DNA of 64,000 nt. Origin: Polytrichum commune. Taxonomy: Eukaryota; Streptophyta; Polytrichopsida; Polytrichales; Polytrichaceae. Shown in pieces: positions 45,301-55,539 of the stretch. A program made the translations under genes and the position numbers. Position 1 is the first letter of the stretch; the number at the start of each line of letters is the position of its first letter. Location of the stretch: NCBI GenBank assembly GCA_950295325.1, contig OX485806.1, forward strand, positions 30,504,001 to 30,568,000, given 5' to 3'. Under the pieces are notes generated by a model. The model was not told where the DNA came from and searched no databases. It saw nothing but the letters and a program-made list of their open reading frames with translations.

Positions 45301-48174
45301 GAGTTCATAGATCATTGTCCCGTCTACTTCCACATTACACACATCTTCCCAAGTGATATCATCCACTAATGTGGCAAGATCCGGACATTCATCATTAAAA
45401 TCAAGCTCCTCACAAAATTCTATCACTCCTACATACATAGATGAATTATCCTCACCCTCCGAAGTAGGATTAGCCCGAAGCCATTCAACAAACTCGTCAT
45501 CCGCTTCCCATCCATACAATCCAGGTCCCAAACACTTTAAAGGTCCTACCCCATCTTCATTTTTTTGTTTTTCTTCTTTAGCGTAGTATGAATCGTTGGC
45601 ATCTCCGTCGGTTTCCTCATTACTATCATAAGAAGAATCACTACTTGAGTCAATCTCATGTTCGGCACGCTTTGAGTTACGAGGTTTAGTTCTCACCTTC
45701 GTACGGTTGTCGCGGCTTCCATACGTAATACAACCCTTCGCCCAATCCGTAACCGCATTTGAAAGTTTTAACCACGGCCGACCCAACAATAAAGGGTAAG
45801 ACCGGTTGAGGTCTCCAAATCGAAGGACTTGGAAATCCAACTCGTAAACCTCACCTCCCGTAGAAACTTTAAGTATCTTTATCACACCCTCCGGTCGAAC
45901 ATTTCGTTGATCCGCCATAGTAATGTTGACGGTCGATGGTCCACTAAGCTTCAAACCTAGTTTCTCCATAGTGGACCACGGCATGATGTTGACCGCGCTT
46001 CCTCCATCTACAAGACAAAAGGGTACTACCTTGTCCACAATCGAAACTTCTACCAAAACGGGGCCCGGATCTACTTTGACATCCGTGCGTGCCACAAGCG
46101 TAATGGGATTGGACCTCGTCCTTCTTCGATGAGCTACGCCTTTTTGAATAGCTTTCTTTATAATTGGTGATACCTCCATGAGTTGGGCCACCGAAATGTT
46201 AGCATTCAAGTGTGATAATTCGTCCCACACATCGTAAGGGTTAGAAGAAGCAATTTTGTGACTCAAGGATCTTCGGTCACTTTCCCTTACCTTAGGAGAA
46301 ACAAGAATTTCCGGGATAACCCGCGGAAATGATTCTCTATTGATCATATTATCCTCATTAATCATGTCATGAGCATCATTTACCACTTTCTCCAACTCGG
46401 TCAAATGTGGAAGAACGTAAGTATCGGGTCTTACCTCTCCCAAAGCGGGAGTTAACTCCTCCGAACCTCGACGTCCTCGAGTTAGAACCGCATAGGATTC
46501 TCTATCTCCTTTCTTCTTTGACTTGAACGACATATCCTCCACCTCTACAACTTGTACAAGGTTAGCGGAAGATGATGGAATCTCACTCGATTTCTCCATC
46601 CTAGCATCTTGAAAACTCACCTTAGTCGCATGAGGTGGACGGTAAGCTTGATTTATTTCTTCCACCACTGGTCTAGATTCCACTACATGAGATGGTTCGT
46701 TTTGTCGTGGTAAGACCTTAGGAGTGTTTCCGTTGGCGTAAAACAGCGAGCGGTTAGGAGGTTCAACCGGACGTGGATCAAACGGCCTCCTTTGACCTTC
46801 ATGGTTAGCACGAATTTGATCCGGATTCCTCATGGGTGGTGTTAACGTAATTACCTTGTCCGGTTGGTTGCATTGGTCCGTAGGATGGTATCCATTGCAA
46901 TTCGAGCATCTTGGGCTGGCATCTTGACTTCCCGAACCTCGGTTCGTAGGATCCCACCTCCTACTCGGTCCCGCGTTGTTAAAACTTCCTCCGTAAGATC
47001 TTGAACGCGGTGGTGTGTTCGGACGTCGAGTAGGACAATAAGCCACCGTATGGCCATGTTGTCCGCAACCCGTACACCAATAGCCGGTTTGAACATGACC
47101 CGATTCTTGACTTGGAGGCCTATATTGTAACTTATCTTGCATCATGCACGACATTTGTTCGCTCATAGTCACAAATTGTTGATGCATGACCTCTTTCATG
47201 GTATCTAATAACTCTTGCCTCATGTTAGAAAATTTAGATTCGACATCCCCATCTCCTATCTTAGATGTGGCCTCTAATGATCTAGACGGCATACTTGAAG
47301 GTAATAAAGGAGTGATTAAGGGTGTAGAGTACTCCGAATTTACTTGTGGAGGTCTCACCCCATAAGGAATCACCGGTGCGTGAGAGGAAATGAACACCTC
47401 CGAAGGTGGATTTACCTTCGTAGATACCGGAAGGTATTGAGGCATCGAAACTTCCCCATATCTTACCTTGTTGACTCTTTGATCGAGTCTTTCGACCATC
47501 AACGCGGCATCCATAGCTTGTTGTACGGTTGTTGGATCTTGCATTAACACCTCCCGCAACACCCGCTCTTGCAAAGCCTCAAGAAAAAAACCGAGAATCG
47601 TATTTTCTTCAAGCCGGGCCGCGTCGCACCTATCCTTCACCAACTTGAAACGCCGCACAAACTCCGTGATAGTTTCATCTTCCCTTTGTTTCAATTGAGA
47701 CAACACAATGAGCGCACCCCGTTGATCTACAACGGTCTCAAATTTCCGTAAGAATGCGTCTCGAAGAGAGGTCCATGTGGGGAAAGATGCGGTAGGGTTA
47801 GACCAAAACCATTCAAGTGCCTTACCCTTCAAGGTCGAAGAAAACCAAAGTAAAGCATAACGGTCATCATTGACCAAACTCATTACCACCGCATTAGAAA
47901 AACTTTGAATATGAGCCCGTGGATCTTGGTTAGGATTTCCGTCAAAAGAAGGAAATGGAACCATAGGAGTAGCGGGAGGGAGACCTACCGGTTGTACCAC
48001 GGGTAAGGTGCTTGTGATAAGTGTTATAGGGGGCGGGTCCGGCGGTTGAGAAGCCATGATGGGTACCGACGGCCTACTCTCACCTTGTTCTTCCCTTTGA
48101 ACCTCTCCCAAATGAAATTGGTTAGTTGTTTGTAATCTAGTCACTCTACGATTACTCGAAGATGAACCACGCAT
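42364..48174 (-). CDS. Gag-pol polyprotein of the Ty3/gypsy element (1,936 aa)
   Basis: A single frame. Gag domain around residues 75-210 (LKGKALEWFWSNPTASF). CCHC knuckle near 368 (CTGCGQHGHTVAYC) and a second Cys/His cluster near 425. Protease near 723 (FCLVDGGSAVNIM, Gly in place of the usual Ser after Asp). Reverse transcriptase ~1,080-1,260 (FADGYSGYNQIHV; FIDDF). RNase H near 1,375 (IYCDASNFAVGSALC). Integrase HHCC near 1,590 (HDSPCGGHFAG...CDSCQR) and DDE core ~1,655-1,750 (WGIDYVG; SDRGSHF; HPQTNGQTERTN). The C-terminus lacks a chromodomain. Gag, protease and pol share one frame without a shift, as in many plant Ty3 elements. Confidence 0.95.
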   Translation of the reverse strand: MRGSSSSNRRVTRLQTTNQFHLGEVQREEQGESRPSVPIMASQPPDPPPITLITSTLPVVQPVGLPPATPMVPFPSFDGNPNQDPRAHIQSFSNAVVMSLVNDDRYALLWFSSTLKGKALEWFWSNPTASFPTWTSLRDAFLRKFETVVDQRGALIVLSQLKQREDETITEFVRRFKLVKDRCDAARLEENTILGFFLEALQERVLREVLMQDPTTVQQAMDAALMVERLDQRVNKVRYGEVSMPQYLPVSTKVNPPSEVFISSHAPVIPYGVRPPQVNSEYSTPLITPLLPSSMPSRSLEATSKIGDGDVESKFSNMRQELLDTMKEVMHQQFVTMSEQMSCMMQDKLQYRPPSQESGHVQTGYWCTGCGQHGHTVAYCPTRRPNTPPRSRSYGGSFNNAGPSRRWDPTNRGSGSQDASPRCSNCNGYHPTDQCNQPDKVITLTPPMRNPDQIRANHEGQRRPFDPRPVEPPNRSLFYANGNTPKVLPRQNEPSHVVESRPVVEEINQAYRPPHATKVSFQDARMEKSSEIPSSSANLVQVVEVEDMSFKSKKKGDRESYAVLTRGRRGSEELTPALGEVRPDTYVLPHLTELEKVVNDAHDMINEDNMINRESFPRVIPEILVSPKVRESDRRSLSHKIASSNPYDVWDELSHLNANISVAQLMEVSPIIKKAIQKGVAHRRRTRSNPITLVARTDVKVDPGPVLVEVSIVDKVVPFCLVDGGSAVNIMPWSTMEKLGLKLSGPSTVNITMADQRNVRPEGVIKILKVSTGGEVYELDFQVLRFGDLNRSYPLLLGRPWLKLSNAVTDWAKGCITYGSRDNRTKVRTKPRNSKRAEHEIDSSSDSSYDSNEETDGDANDSYYAKEEKQKNEDGVGPLKCLGPGLYGWEADDEFVEWLRANPTSEGEDNSSMYVGVIEFCEELDFNDECPDLATLVDDITWEDVCNVEVDGTMIYELESLMDEEEVCPPPRLLKTPTGTKVVTDELQGVVKDWNPIPNEAPHVPDGDWKLMNVASEGEVPKYIKVGKQLSEEEVEGVKGLVREFRDVFAWSYEDLDNGIPIEVASHSIPLIHGSKPVRQRQRPMNPRLELLVRKELEKLIRAGFIQPVELTTWVSPMVIVRKKNGKLRVCIDYRALNKVTINDHFPLPFINNILEEVACHAMYSFADGYSGYNQIHVVQGDWYKTAFTTPWGTFIYIVMPFGLCNAPATFQRAMTYIFADLLHKSMAVFIDDFCVHGSKESHFEDLRACFERCREYHVSLNPEKTILFVLRGILLGHLVSEEGRSPDPDKVKVIAELPPPMNVPKVRSALGHIRWYREAIEDYANTAIPLTNLTKKDVPFMWTQECQNAFDILKGKLTSAPCLISPNWDLPFHIYCDASNFAVGSALCQPFGDEKKDRPIAFASRQLTGAEQNYSTTEREALAMVFSIKKYRHYILLSKVVFYVDHMALRYLVNKPDLSGRIAHWVLLLQEFDYEVVYKPGRMHLQADHLSRISEEVSTGEGIDDEFPDAALFAVSSVPMWYNHIAEFLSTQTMPETLSKIERRKVRIQSRHFALISGKLYRRGMDGMLRRCIDIGEVPKVLEAAHDSPCGGHFAGMLTAHKALRAGYYWPTMFQDSYDHARKCDSCQRYSRKDVGLGMPLQPSLPLAPFEKWGIDYVGQVHPASSRQMSYIVVATEYLTKWAEAKAVKKDDAKTTAMFLYDNIITRFGCPKVLVSDRGSHFMNEMIAELTAHFKIDHRFSAPYHPQTNGQTERTNQTLCRILRKTVDDSKRDWDLKLPAALWAYRTTYKVTTHTTPFSLVYGIEAILPIEFEVQTLRIAVEERLDASKSIEHRLEVLEELSEARMLSAQHIETYQRRRKVAFDKKQKIRSFKVGQWVLLRDDRHKDFPGKFDALWLGPYVVRELFANGSLLLETLAGDIFPTRTSGERCKDYKV

Positions 48175-48229
48175 TTCATTTTACGTAATATTTTTTTTGA
48201 ATAAAAATAAATCAACAATCCAAATACAA

Positions 48230-48634
48230 TCAATCGTGATGATGCAAACAACAAGTGGGCGTTGTACAAACCTTACCTCCGTGGACGACGATGTGCCGCA
48301 TCAATGCCGCGTATGCTTCTCTGTCTTCTCTCGTCCAATACGTTGTATCATCCGAGTTTCCGTATGCTAAGAGTCGTTGTACGGCGGGATGAGCTCGAAA
48401 AGCGGCCGCTATCAAATACCGGTAACCCCAAACATCAAAGCGGTAATGTTTCGCTCGTCGGAGATCTTGCGGTTTAGCTCGCCACGCATTCGGAATAGGA
48501 CACACAAATGATCCGCCGTAAAATAATTCTACGTGTTTCAACCAATCGATTATTTCTTTCTTTATATAACTACAATGCACCTCTACCTCTACAAATTCTT
48601 CTACAATAGATGTATCTTCGCCTTCTATAGACAT
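48230..48634 (-). CDS. Leader ORF of the Ty3/gypsy element (134 aa)
   Basis: Lies between the primer site and gag on the coding strand. MSIEGEDTSIVEEFVEVEVHCSYIKKEIIDWLKHVELFYGG, then an Arg/Tyr-rich middle and a Cys/His-rich tail (CTTPTCCLHHHD). No family is recognised. It may be an additional element gene or an upstream ORF affecting gag translation. Confidence 0.5.
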   Translation of the reverse strand: MSIEGEDTSIVEEFVEVEVHCSYIKKEIIDWLKHVELFYGGSFVCPIPNAWRAKPQDLRRAKHYRFDVWGYRYLIAAAFRAHPAVQRLLAYGNSDDTTYWTREDREAYAALMRHIVVHGGKVCTTPTCCLHHHD

Positions 48635-48680
48635 CTAAACACTAAAACTATCATACTAGAATCAACTTCACTCTTTAGAC

Positions 48681-48700
48681 TCCCGGCAGACGCACCAAAA
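48681..48700 (-). promoter_or_regulatory. Primer binding site of the Ty3/gypsy element
   Basis: On the coding strand, directly after the 5' LTR, TGGTGCGTCTGCCGGGAGTC follows a few T. It is complementary to a tRNA 3' end ending in CCA. I do not assign the tRNA species. Confidence 0.75.
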
Positions 48701-50142
48701 TGTGAGGTAAAGTAGGCAACCCCCTTGGTTTCCAAGCCAAAGGGTTGAGTCGTGCTTACTTTTCGTTCACAAATACATTTTATAAGATTCGAAAGTCTTT
48801 TTGAGAGAAAAAAGATAATAGTTAGCCTCTTAAGTATCCGATTAGTCCAACTTAAGCTTAGTTACCTTGGAATAGGCAACCTAGACCCTTTTAATGTAGC
48901 TAAACTACTAAAAATCAATGCAAAGAATACCAAATGCTAATAAAACTTCTAACTAATCAAAAAGGAATATGAAGAAAGAAGAAATACATGAGCTGCCTCA
49001 CGGAAACCCTCATAACTTTTGGACAGAGTTTTAGTTTTACGCAAGATTAGGATGCAAGGATAGATAACTTCAAGTCCTACCTAGAAATATAAAACTTGTA
49101 GAAAATGGCCCAACCAGCTAACCGGGGTGAAGCTTCAAAGTCAGCAGTGCTACATCAGGAGCTGTCTCACGGAAACACTTATAACTTCTAGACAGAATTT
49201 TAGATGTGCATGAAACTAATTTTGTTGGAAAGACAATTTTATTATCTATCTATGCATATAAAATAAATTGAAATCAGATTTATTGGTAAGACGTGGCAAT
49301 CCTCTAAAGTACGCTGTCCTATATGATTCAAGTTGCTAACTAATTTTCATTCTATATAAACTAAGGTTGCTTCACTAACAAGTAAAGAAGAGGTGAGGAA
49401 TGTGAATGTCATACAAAGAGGAAAATACTAATAAAACTATAAGAGAATATTTTATTTGAAAGATAGAAACACTTACTCCTTCTCAAGGAGTACAACCACT
49501 CCCCCTACTAACTACTAACTACTAACTACTAATAGAAGTCGGGGACACCTAAGTTGGCGAGATAGATACTAAGCGTCGAGAAGGTTGAGGCTCGAAGGGC
49601 CCGAGACCGATGAAGTGGAATAGTGGTAATGCTTGATGGAGTTTCGATGCCTCTTAAATAGGTGGTCGAGGTAGACACTCCGTGGTATTCCGTCTTGCCA
49701 CGTCTACCCTCGCATTGGATCCGTTTAGGCTTTGTTGATCTTTCGCATTGGATCCGCTTAGATCCATTTTGACTTAGTAGTGCCCAAAGACACTTGTCAA
49801 CTTGGATCTTCTCTCGTCGAAGCGAATCGGCTTGGTCAATCGTGCATCCATCTAGTCCACGTTGTTTTGCTCCACTCCTTTAACCCGTTGTCGCGTAGTC
49901 ACTTTGGATTTAGCCCTTAGCTAAGTCAATCTTAGCCTTACCAACCACTTAAATCTTGCCCTAGCTAAGTCAATCCTCACATAGTCCTATAATATTCCGT
50001 TAATGCTTGTCCTATTAGGATTTACTTACTAGGCTAGTTTCTAACTCCCAACTTACCTAACCGACCTCATATTTACTATTTAAAGTCTATTTACCACTTA
50101 TATTAGGTTAATTCGATAAAGGAATCAAAATAAACCTTCACA
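48701..50142 (-). repeat. 5' LTR of the Ty3/gypsy element
   Basis: 1,442 bp, matching the left LTR without a difference that I can see. Confidence 0.95.
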
Positions 50143-51265
50143 TTGGGTCGGTCGACCCAAACCCCTCCACTAGTGTGGGCGGGTTTCAGCCTGATCCAAA
50201 CCTATCCCCTCGTGAGGCAGGTACTAGAGTGGACAAGGAGCCCATCCTGGCCCTCAAGGTTTGGGTCGGTCGACCCAAACCTATACCCTCCTGAGGCAGG
50301 TACTATGGTGGACACGGAGTCCATCTTGCCCCTCAAGGTTTGGGTCGGTCGACCCAAACCTTTACTATCATGAGGCAGGTACTAGGGTGGACACGGAGTC
50401 CATCCTGCCCCTCAAAGTTTGGGTCGGTCGACCCAAACCTATCCCCTCGTGAGGCAGGGTCTAGAGTGGACAAGGAGCCCATCCTGGCCCTCAAGGTTTG
50501 GGTCGGTCGACCCAAACCTATCCCCTCGTGAGGCAGGGTCTAGAGTGGACAAGGAGCCCATCCTGGCCCTCAAGGTTTAGGTCGGTCGACCCAAACCTAT
50601 CCCCTCGTGAGGCAGGGTCTAGAGTGGACAAGGAGCCCATCCAGGCCCTCAAGGTTTGGGTCGGTCGTGGTCAAACCTATACTCTCATGAGGCAGGTACT
50701 AGGGTGGACACGGAGTCCATCCTACCCCTCAAGGTTTGGGTCGGTCGACCCAAACCTATACCCTCATGAGGCAGGTACTAGGGTGGACACGGAGTCCATC
50801 TTACCCCTCAAGGTTTGGGTCGGTCGACCCAAACCCACCTTCACATGAGGCAGGTACTAGGGCGCACACGGAGACCATCCTACCCCTGAAGGTTTGGGTC
50901 GGTCGACCCAAACCCACCCCCACGTGAGGCAGGTACTAGGGTGGACTTTGAGCCCTTCATGCCCTATAAGGTTTGGGTCGGTTGACCCAAACCTTATCCC
51001 ACAGTGGGCATGTACTAGGTTTGACACATCCCATTGCCCTTACATAATTTGGGACGGTCTACCCAATCCATCCCCACTGTGTGGGTGCTCTCTGTTATGA
51101 GCCTGAACCCATCTTGCGAAAAGGTTTGGGTCGCTCGACCCAATTTATCCCCACTGTTTGGATGGAGTCTGGATGACCATGATCCCATCGTGCCACAAGG
51201 TTTGGGTAGGTCGACCCAAACCCAAACCCACCGTGTGGATGGGCTCTAAATGATAGTGTGTCCAC
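50143..51265. repeat. Palindrome array, family I, centre GT, 79-bp period, ~14 units
   Basis: Palindromes start at 50,259, 50,338, 50,417, 50,496, 50,575, 50,654, 50,734, 50,813, 50,892 and 50,971 (79 bp, once 80), then degrade at ~51,047, 51,124 and 51,200 with 76-77-bp spacing and altered arms. Spacer: CTATCCCCTCGTGAGGCAGG plus TCTAGAGTGGACAAGGAGCC and similar. The left end is continuous with 40,381-40,451 before the Ty3 insertion. The last units lie about 170 bp before the DUF7869-like first-exon fragment. Confidence 0.97.
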
Positions 51266-51434
51266 TGGCCAACCCAAACCTTTACAAAGCCAATGGCATA
51301 GCATTCATATGAACATGTATGAACACTGTGTATTTGCAATATTGTTTATATAAGATGGTTTTTGTATTATTCGATTGGAACCTACAATTTTTGTGGTTTC
51401 TTGATAAGGTTCAATGTTCATGTGTGTAGGCAGA

Positions 51435-51644
51435 ATGAATGGGTTTAGTGAAAGATGGGATTGGTCATCTGAAGATATGGCCACTTGGCCATCTGCATCT
51501 GAGGATGAGATAGACATTGTCGGGGAGGATACTTTGGCTGACAGTGCAGATGAAGATCATTTGGATTTACCTTCGCCTTCCGTACCGCAATGTCCCATTG
51601 CTGAATGTACGGGACTCTCAAGGGCTTCATGGGTGAATTTGGAG
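51435..51644 (+). pseudogene. First-exon fragment of a third DUF7869-type gene
   Basis: An acceptor-like GTGTGTAG precedes ATG at 51,435. MNGFSERWDWSSEDMATWPS and an acidic stretch lead to QCPIAECTGLSRASWVNLE, which parallels IPTCEGYSRKQWIDLD in the minus-strand copy at 52.3-55.4 kb. In that copy the sequence runs on without an intron, but here similarity stops at 51,644, one base before the 3' boundary shared by the two DUF7869 units. Either the neighbouring unit landed in this gene, or GAG|GTAACA is a real donor. It is probably a relic. Confidence 0.55.
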
Positions 51645-51645
51645 G

Positions 51646-52303
51646 TAACACTATATTTGTTAATTGGAGACTTTGGAAAGTCTCAAAATAAATTGGACCC
51701 GTAGTTTCGGATGCGAATATTGTGAACGTAGGGAACATGGGGAACAATGTCAGCATAATGTTCGAAAGATCCATATGTGATGAATATATATGTTTCTAAA
51801 TATAGTAATTATTTGGGGAATAATCAAAACTACGCCAACACAATATTCCAATGTCACAAATTCACAATTATTTTGTATTTTTGATTTTGTATTGAACAAA
51901 ATTAACGAATCTATAAATAGCCATCTGATTTTATATCTAGGGACTCTTGGATGCGTATCCCAAACATAACATCTTAGCCAATTGTGGGTGAATTGAACGG
52001 TACATCCCAAACGCAACAATATTAAAATAATTTGACAGTGTGTATAAGAAATTGGAAATTAGCATCTGCAATATAATTATATAGTTTGGACTCCACATCC
52101 GTAAACACAAACATATAAAAAACATTTGATAGCGCATGTGAAGTTGGATTCCACATCCGTAAATCAATACAATCATGATATATAATTGTAATCTATAAAA
52201 TTGCTATAAAATTTGTCTGATATAGTATTCGACCCCAATGTCATATATTTCATGAAAAACCAAGACACATTTCAAATAATTGTGGTCCAACCCTACGTCA
52301 ATA
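51646..52303 (-). other. 3' flank of DUF7869 unit 1, homologous to the flank of unit 2
   Basis: Similarity with 61,023 onward begins abruptly at TAACACTATATT. Both contain an 18-bp near-palindrome GAGACTTTGGAAAGTCTC (51,668-51,685; 61,044-61,061) followed by CAAAATAAA and GGGAACATG phrases. Two half-sites CATCCGTAAA of palindrome family II occur near 52,097 and 52,155. This looks like an element terminus plus 3' UTR. Confidence 0.6.
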
Positions 52304-55300
52304 TCATTCTCCATCTTCATCTTCAGCTTCATTTCCATTCTCGACATCGTTTTCTGCAGCAGCAATACGTGCCAAGTTGTCTTTGGCAAAATCTATATGT
52401 TTTTGGGGGATGGTCATTGTCTCTGATTTGGAACCTTTGCGTGGTTTCCAAGCACAAAGTATGGTATCTGTGTTTATCCATATTGGTTCGTATGCTGAGT
52501 CCATTGTCCATTTGAAACCTTTTTTGGTGTCCCACCCTAAATATGTGCGGAGCACATTTTGATCTTTGGTGCTAGGACGGCAATATTCCACCTCAATTTG
52601 ATGAAAATTTGGGCTAGTTGGAACAAAATTTGGTGATGACAATGCTTTTACCAACCAAATCGGTTTAGGGTGCTCCTCATCTCCAGGACGTACGAGGATC
52701 ATATACCCTTCGTAGCAATCAACAGCCACACGAAATGATGGAGCCGGACGATTACGAGCTGGGCCAACATAATGGTCGTCCGCTGCGAACTCTTCACGGA
52801 TGTCCCCATTGTCGAAGAACATGGCCTCAGATTCCACGATTGTCACTCGGCTTTGTGGCCAAAAACCTTGTGTCAAACATGAATGTGTTTCGACATCGGG
52901 TGCTAGCAATGCTGAGCGAATGCGATCCCAGTACGTAATCAATGGTTCGTGGGTATCCCGAACACGCCTTGTGATGTCTTCCTCGCACAATTCTTTCCAA
53001 TATTGGATGAATCCGGATATACCTTTGATGATTTCTGGTCCATTCCTCATGGGGTTGGGTTTGCAAGGCTTCGGCTCCCCATCAGGTAGCATACATTTGC
53101 CCTCTTCGTTTTGGCGCCATACGAGTATCCCTTCCTCTGGACCCCAATCCGGGGAAGTGCACAAAACTTTGAATTGCATGGCCGGCAAACCATCATCACG
53201 CATATAGAATCGGAATTGTTGAGCCTTGGTATGGCCCACTAAACGGTCACCTCCCTTAAGAATGAATGGTTCGATAAACGCTTTGAAATCGGGCACTTCT
53301 TCAATCAAATGCGGGATGACTGGCACATTATCCAAATCCATGTATAATTTCATGAGAAGAGGAATCGTCGGAAAATCCTCCTCGTGCAACTTCATACTCC
53401 AACGTCCAAATGAAGCGTCAATGTCATCATGCGTGTGGCCAACCATCAAAAAAGACACAAACACTTCTTTGAAAATGCCCTTGGCTACGAGCAATGACCA
53501 AAAACAAAACACGTATCGACATTTGTTGTCTTTGGCACAATTGTCCAGTTGCACATGTAGAGTTGGAGGCAAAGGTTTAGCAAGAACGGTTTGTTCAGGC
53601 GGTTCTTGCAGTGACGATAGACATACTTCTTTCCCCTCTAGCACAGCCTCATAAATCGGTGTTGTTCCACATCCAACAAAAAGAGCGCGAGAGGATGATG
53701 TTGGCGGACTCTCAAGATCTCGTAGAAGTTTTGCAAAAGACCCTACGGTATGATTGGCGTCGCCTGGATAGAAATCCAAGCCATAATGTGCATACTTGAC
53801 GTCCACATGGCCATGTGCGATCATACCTGAATTAAGACATACAAATGAGAAGTACATTCCAATATCATTTATGATAAGGAAATTCAATTTTTCCGCAAGC
53901 AGGCCAAGAAAATGAACAAACACTTACGGATGTACATCCGTAACTCTTAACGATGAGTATGTGGGTTCGCAAAAAAAATGTGAAAACCAACGAACCTGTG
54001 ACAGATATTGGGAGCTTGAAATATCCATCTGTAGCCTTTATTTTCCGTGCATAACAAGGGCACGCAGTCTTCGCATGGTCCATTTTGTCATGAATGATTG
54101 TCAAAACCTCATTCGGCCTCATTATCGATAATGCGCGATTCTTGTAGTAGTCTTGACGGTGTGCCTCTTGGTTGTTGACATGCTCAATGTATTTCCGTTG
54201 ATGTCTATTGTGCGACTCAGTCCCTATGGGATGTGCATCTCGAAGGCCCTTGTATTTCTCACAAGCAGAACACCTGGCAAACTTATCCCCATGCCTCTTC
54301 GTAATGTACTCTGCAAATTGTTGATTCTTGATCACACTCAATTTTGACAACGAAATCAGCCCACATCCAGCCTTTTCGCCAACCTCATTAACATCCATAA
54401 GTATGTTCTTCCATTTTGTCCCTGTAGGCAAAACCATCTGGACAATCTTTTCCCCCGACGGCAGAGTCCGTGTCTTGTGTGGCATCGCATCTGCTAATGG
54501 CATAATGATGGTTGATAGTGTTGCAGCCGCTTGGAGTGTTGCCTCCCTGGGCTTCTTTGTACCAGAGCTGCCATGGAACCGAGAACGCCGTCCTTGCAGC
54601 GAGTAGTTCCGGAACCTATAAAAATCTGCCTTTGAAACTGCATGTATAATGTACCATGCCGTGCAGCATACCTCTATATTTTCCAAGGTCACAACCTTAC
54701 GACCTTCGGCATCAAAGTGCATGTTGCGATGGACTTCAAGTTTCTTTGCAGATCGCATCCGAAAGTCCGCAAGCCACATCTCTTGTCTCAAAGATTTGAT
54801 TTTGTCACGGGGAAATAGTTGGCAACACATTTTTGCACAACAATCCTTTGTTGCTACGGACCTAATAGATGTGTCTCCCAATGTTAGATCTCGACGACGT
54901 TGCGTGGGTTCACGGGGCACGCGAACGGAATCATATTTACGCCGACCTTGTCTAGGACGCATTGTGGCGAACAAAGTCTTTTGTATTTTCTCAAAACAAC
55001 GTGCATGATTCCACAAGCTGACACCATCATAAAGAACACTTCGCAACGGCCATCGACGAAGAGAGAATCTCCAACCAGGAGGTACTTCCAATGGATGTAA
55101 GGAGTTCAAAATGCACATCCCAACATCTTCCTCCCCAAGGGGATTTGCATCAATACAGTCCGTAGGATTTGAGTTCCTACAAATACCATTGGCCACGGGG
55201 ACGCCGTATCCATTGACTATGACAACATCAAGATCAATCCATTGTTTCCGCGAATAACCCTCACATGTTGGTATGAAATCATCCTCTGCATTGGCGACAC

Positions 55301-55400
55301 CAATTGTAGTTTCATGTTCCATGACACCTTCAAATTCGCTAGCATAGCTTGACGCTTCCGAAGAGAACTCGAATGCACTATCTCGGACGTTGGAATCCAT
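52304..55400 (-). CDS. DUF7869-type protein, unit 1 (two exons, 975 aa)
   Basis: Exon 1 is 55,400-53,996 (donor CACAG|GTTCGT) and exon 2 is 53,826-52,304 (acceptor AATTCAG). Phases agree and the coding length is 976 codons including stop. An alternative start at 55,460 adds 20 residues. N-terminus acidic. A Cys-bearing region follows (TKDCCAKMCCQLFP; ARCSACEKYKGLRDAH with downstream HNRHQRKYIEH, possibly zinc-binding), then MDHAKTACPCYARK. Exon 2 carries KYAHYGLDFYPGDANHT, LHVQLDNCAKDNKCRYVFCF and FVSFLMVGHTHDDIDASFGRW. The last two are the hallmark of DUF7869, which I regard as RNase-H-fold/transposase-like with Asp residues in candidate catalytic places. Probably nuclear. The frame is intact. 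It may be an active element, a domesticated gene or a young relic. Confidence 0.8.
53922..53950. repeat. Family-II-like palindrome in the intron of DUF7869 unit 1
   Basis: CTTACGGATGTACATCCGTAA is a palindromic core with the ACGGA/TCCGT arms of the array at 55.7-56.6 kb, but with centre TGTACA. It sits in the single intron of the gene. Confidence 0.75.
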
Positions 55401-55539
55401 GGCCACTACAAGTGACCCACATGAAGAGTATGTCAAAATATCCCATTCAATAAATGTCATGGATAGTCCTAACGCTTATTGTCAATGAAACACAATGTCA
55501 ACAATAGTGGATTTCATGGCCTGGAAACAAAGACACATT

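Larger units (their letters stand above)
40452..50142 (-). mobile_element. Whole-looking Ty3/gypsy LTR retrotransposon, 9.7 kb
   Basis: Two 1,442-bp LTRs (40,452-41,893 and 48,701-50,142) look identical by eye. They have TGTGAGG...TTCACA ends and a perfect 5-bp target duplication TTGGG (40,447-40,451 and 50,143-50,147). The coding strand is minus, so the right LTR is the 5' LTR. One long gag-pol frame, a leader ORF and a tRNA-type primer site are present. Absence of a chromodomain and the MPFGLCNAPATFQR...FIDDF style of reverse transcriptase suggest a non-chromovirus lineage (Tat/Athila side). It looks whole, with no obvious break, and by LTR identity is a very young insertion. Confidence 0.95.

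Noticed and set aside
50143-51100. Overlapping ORFs with VWVGRPKP/FGSVDPN repeats
   Set aside because: Product of the stop-free palindrome and 79-bp array, present on both strands.
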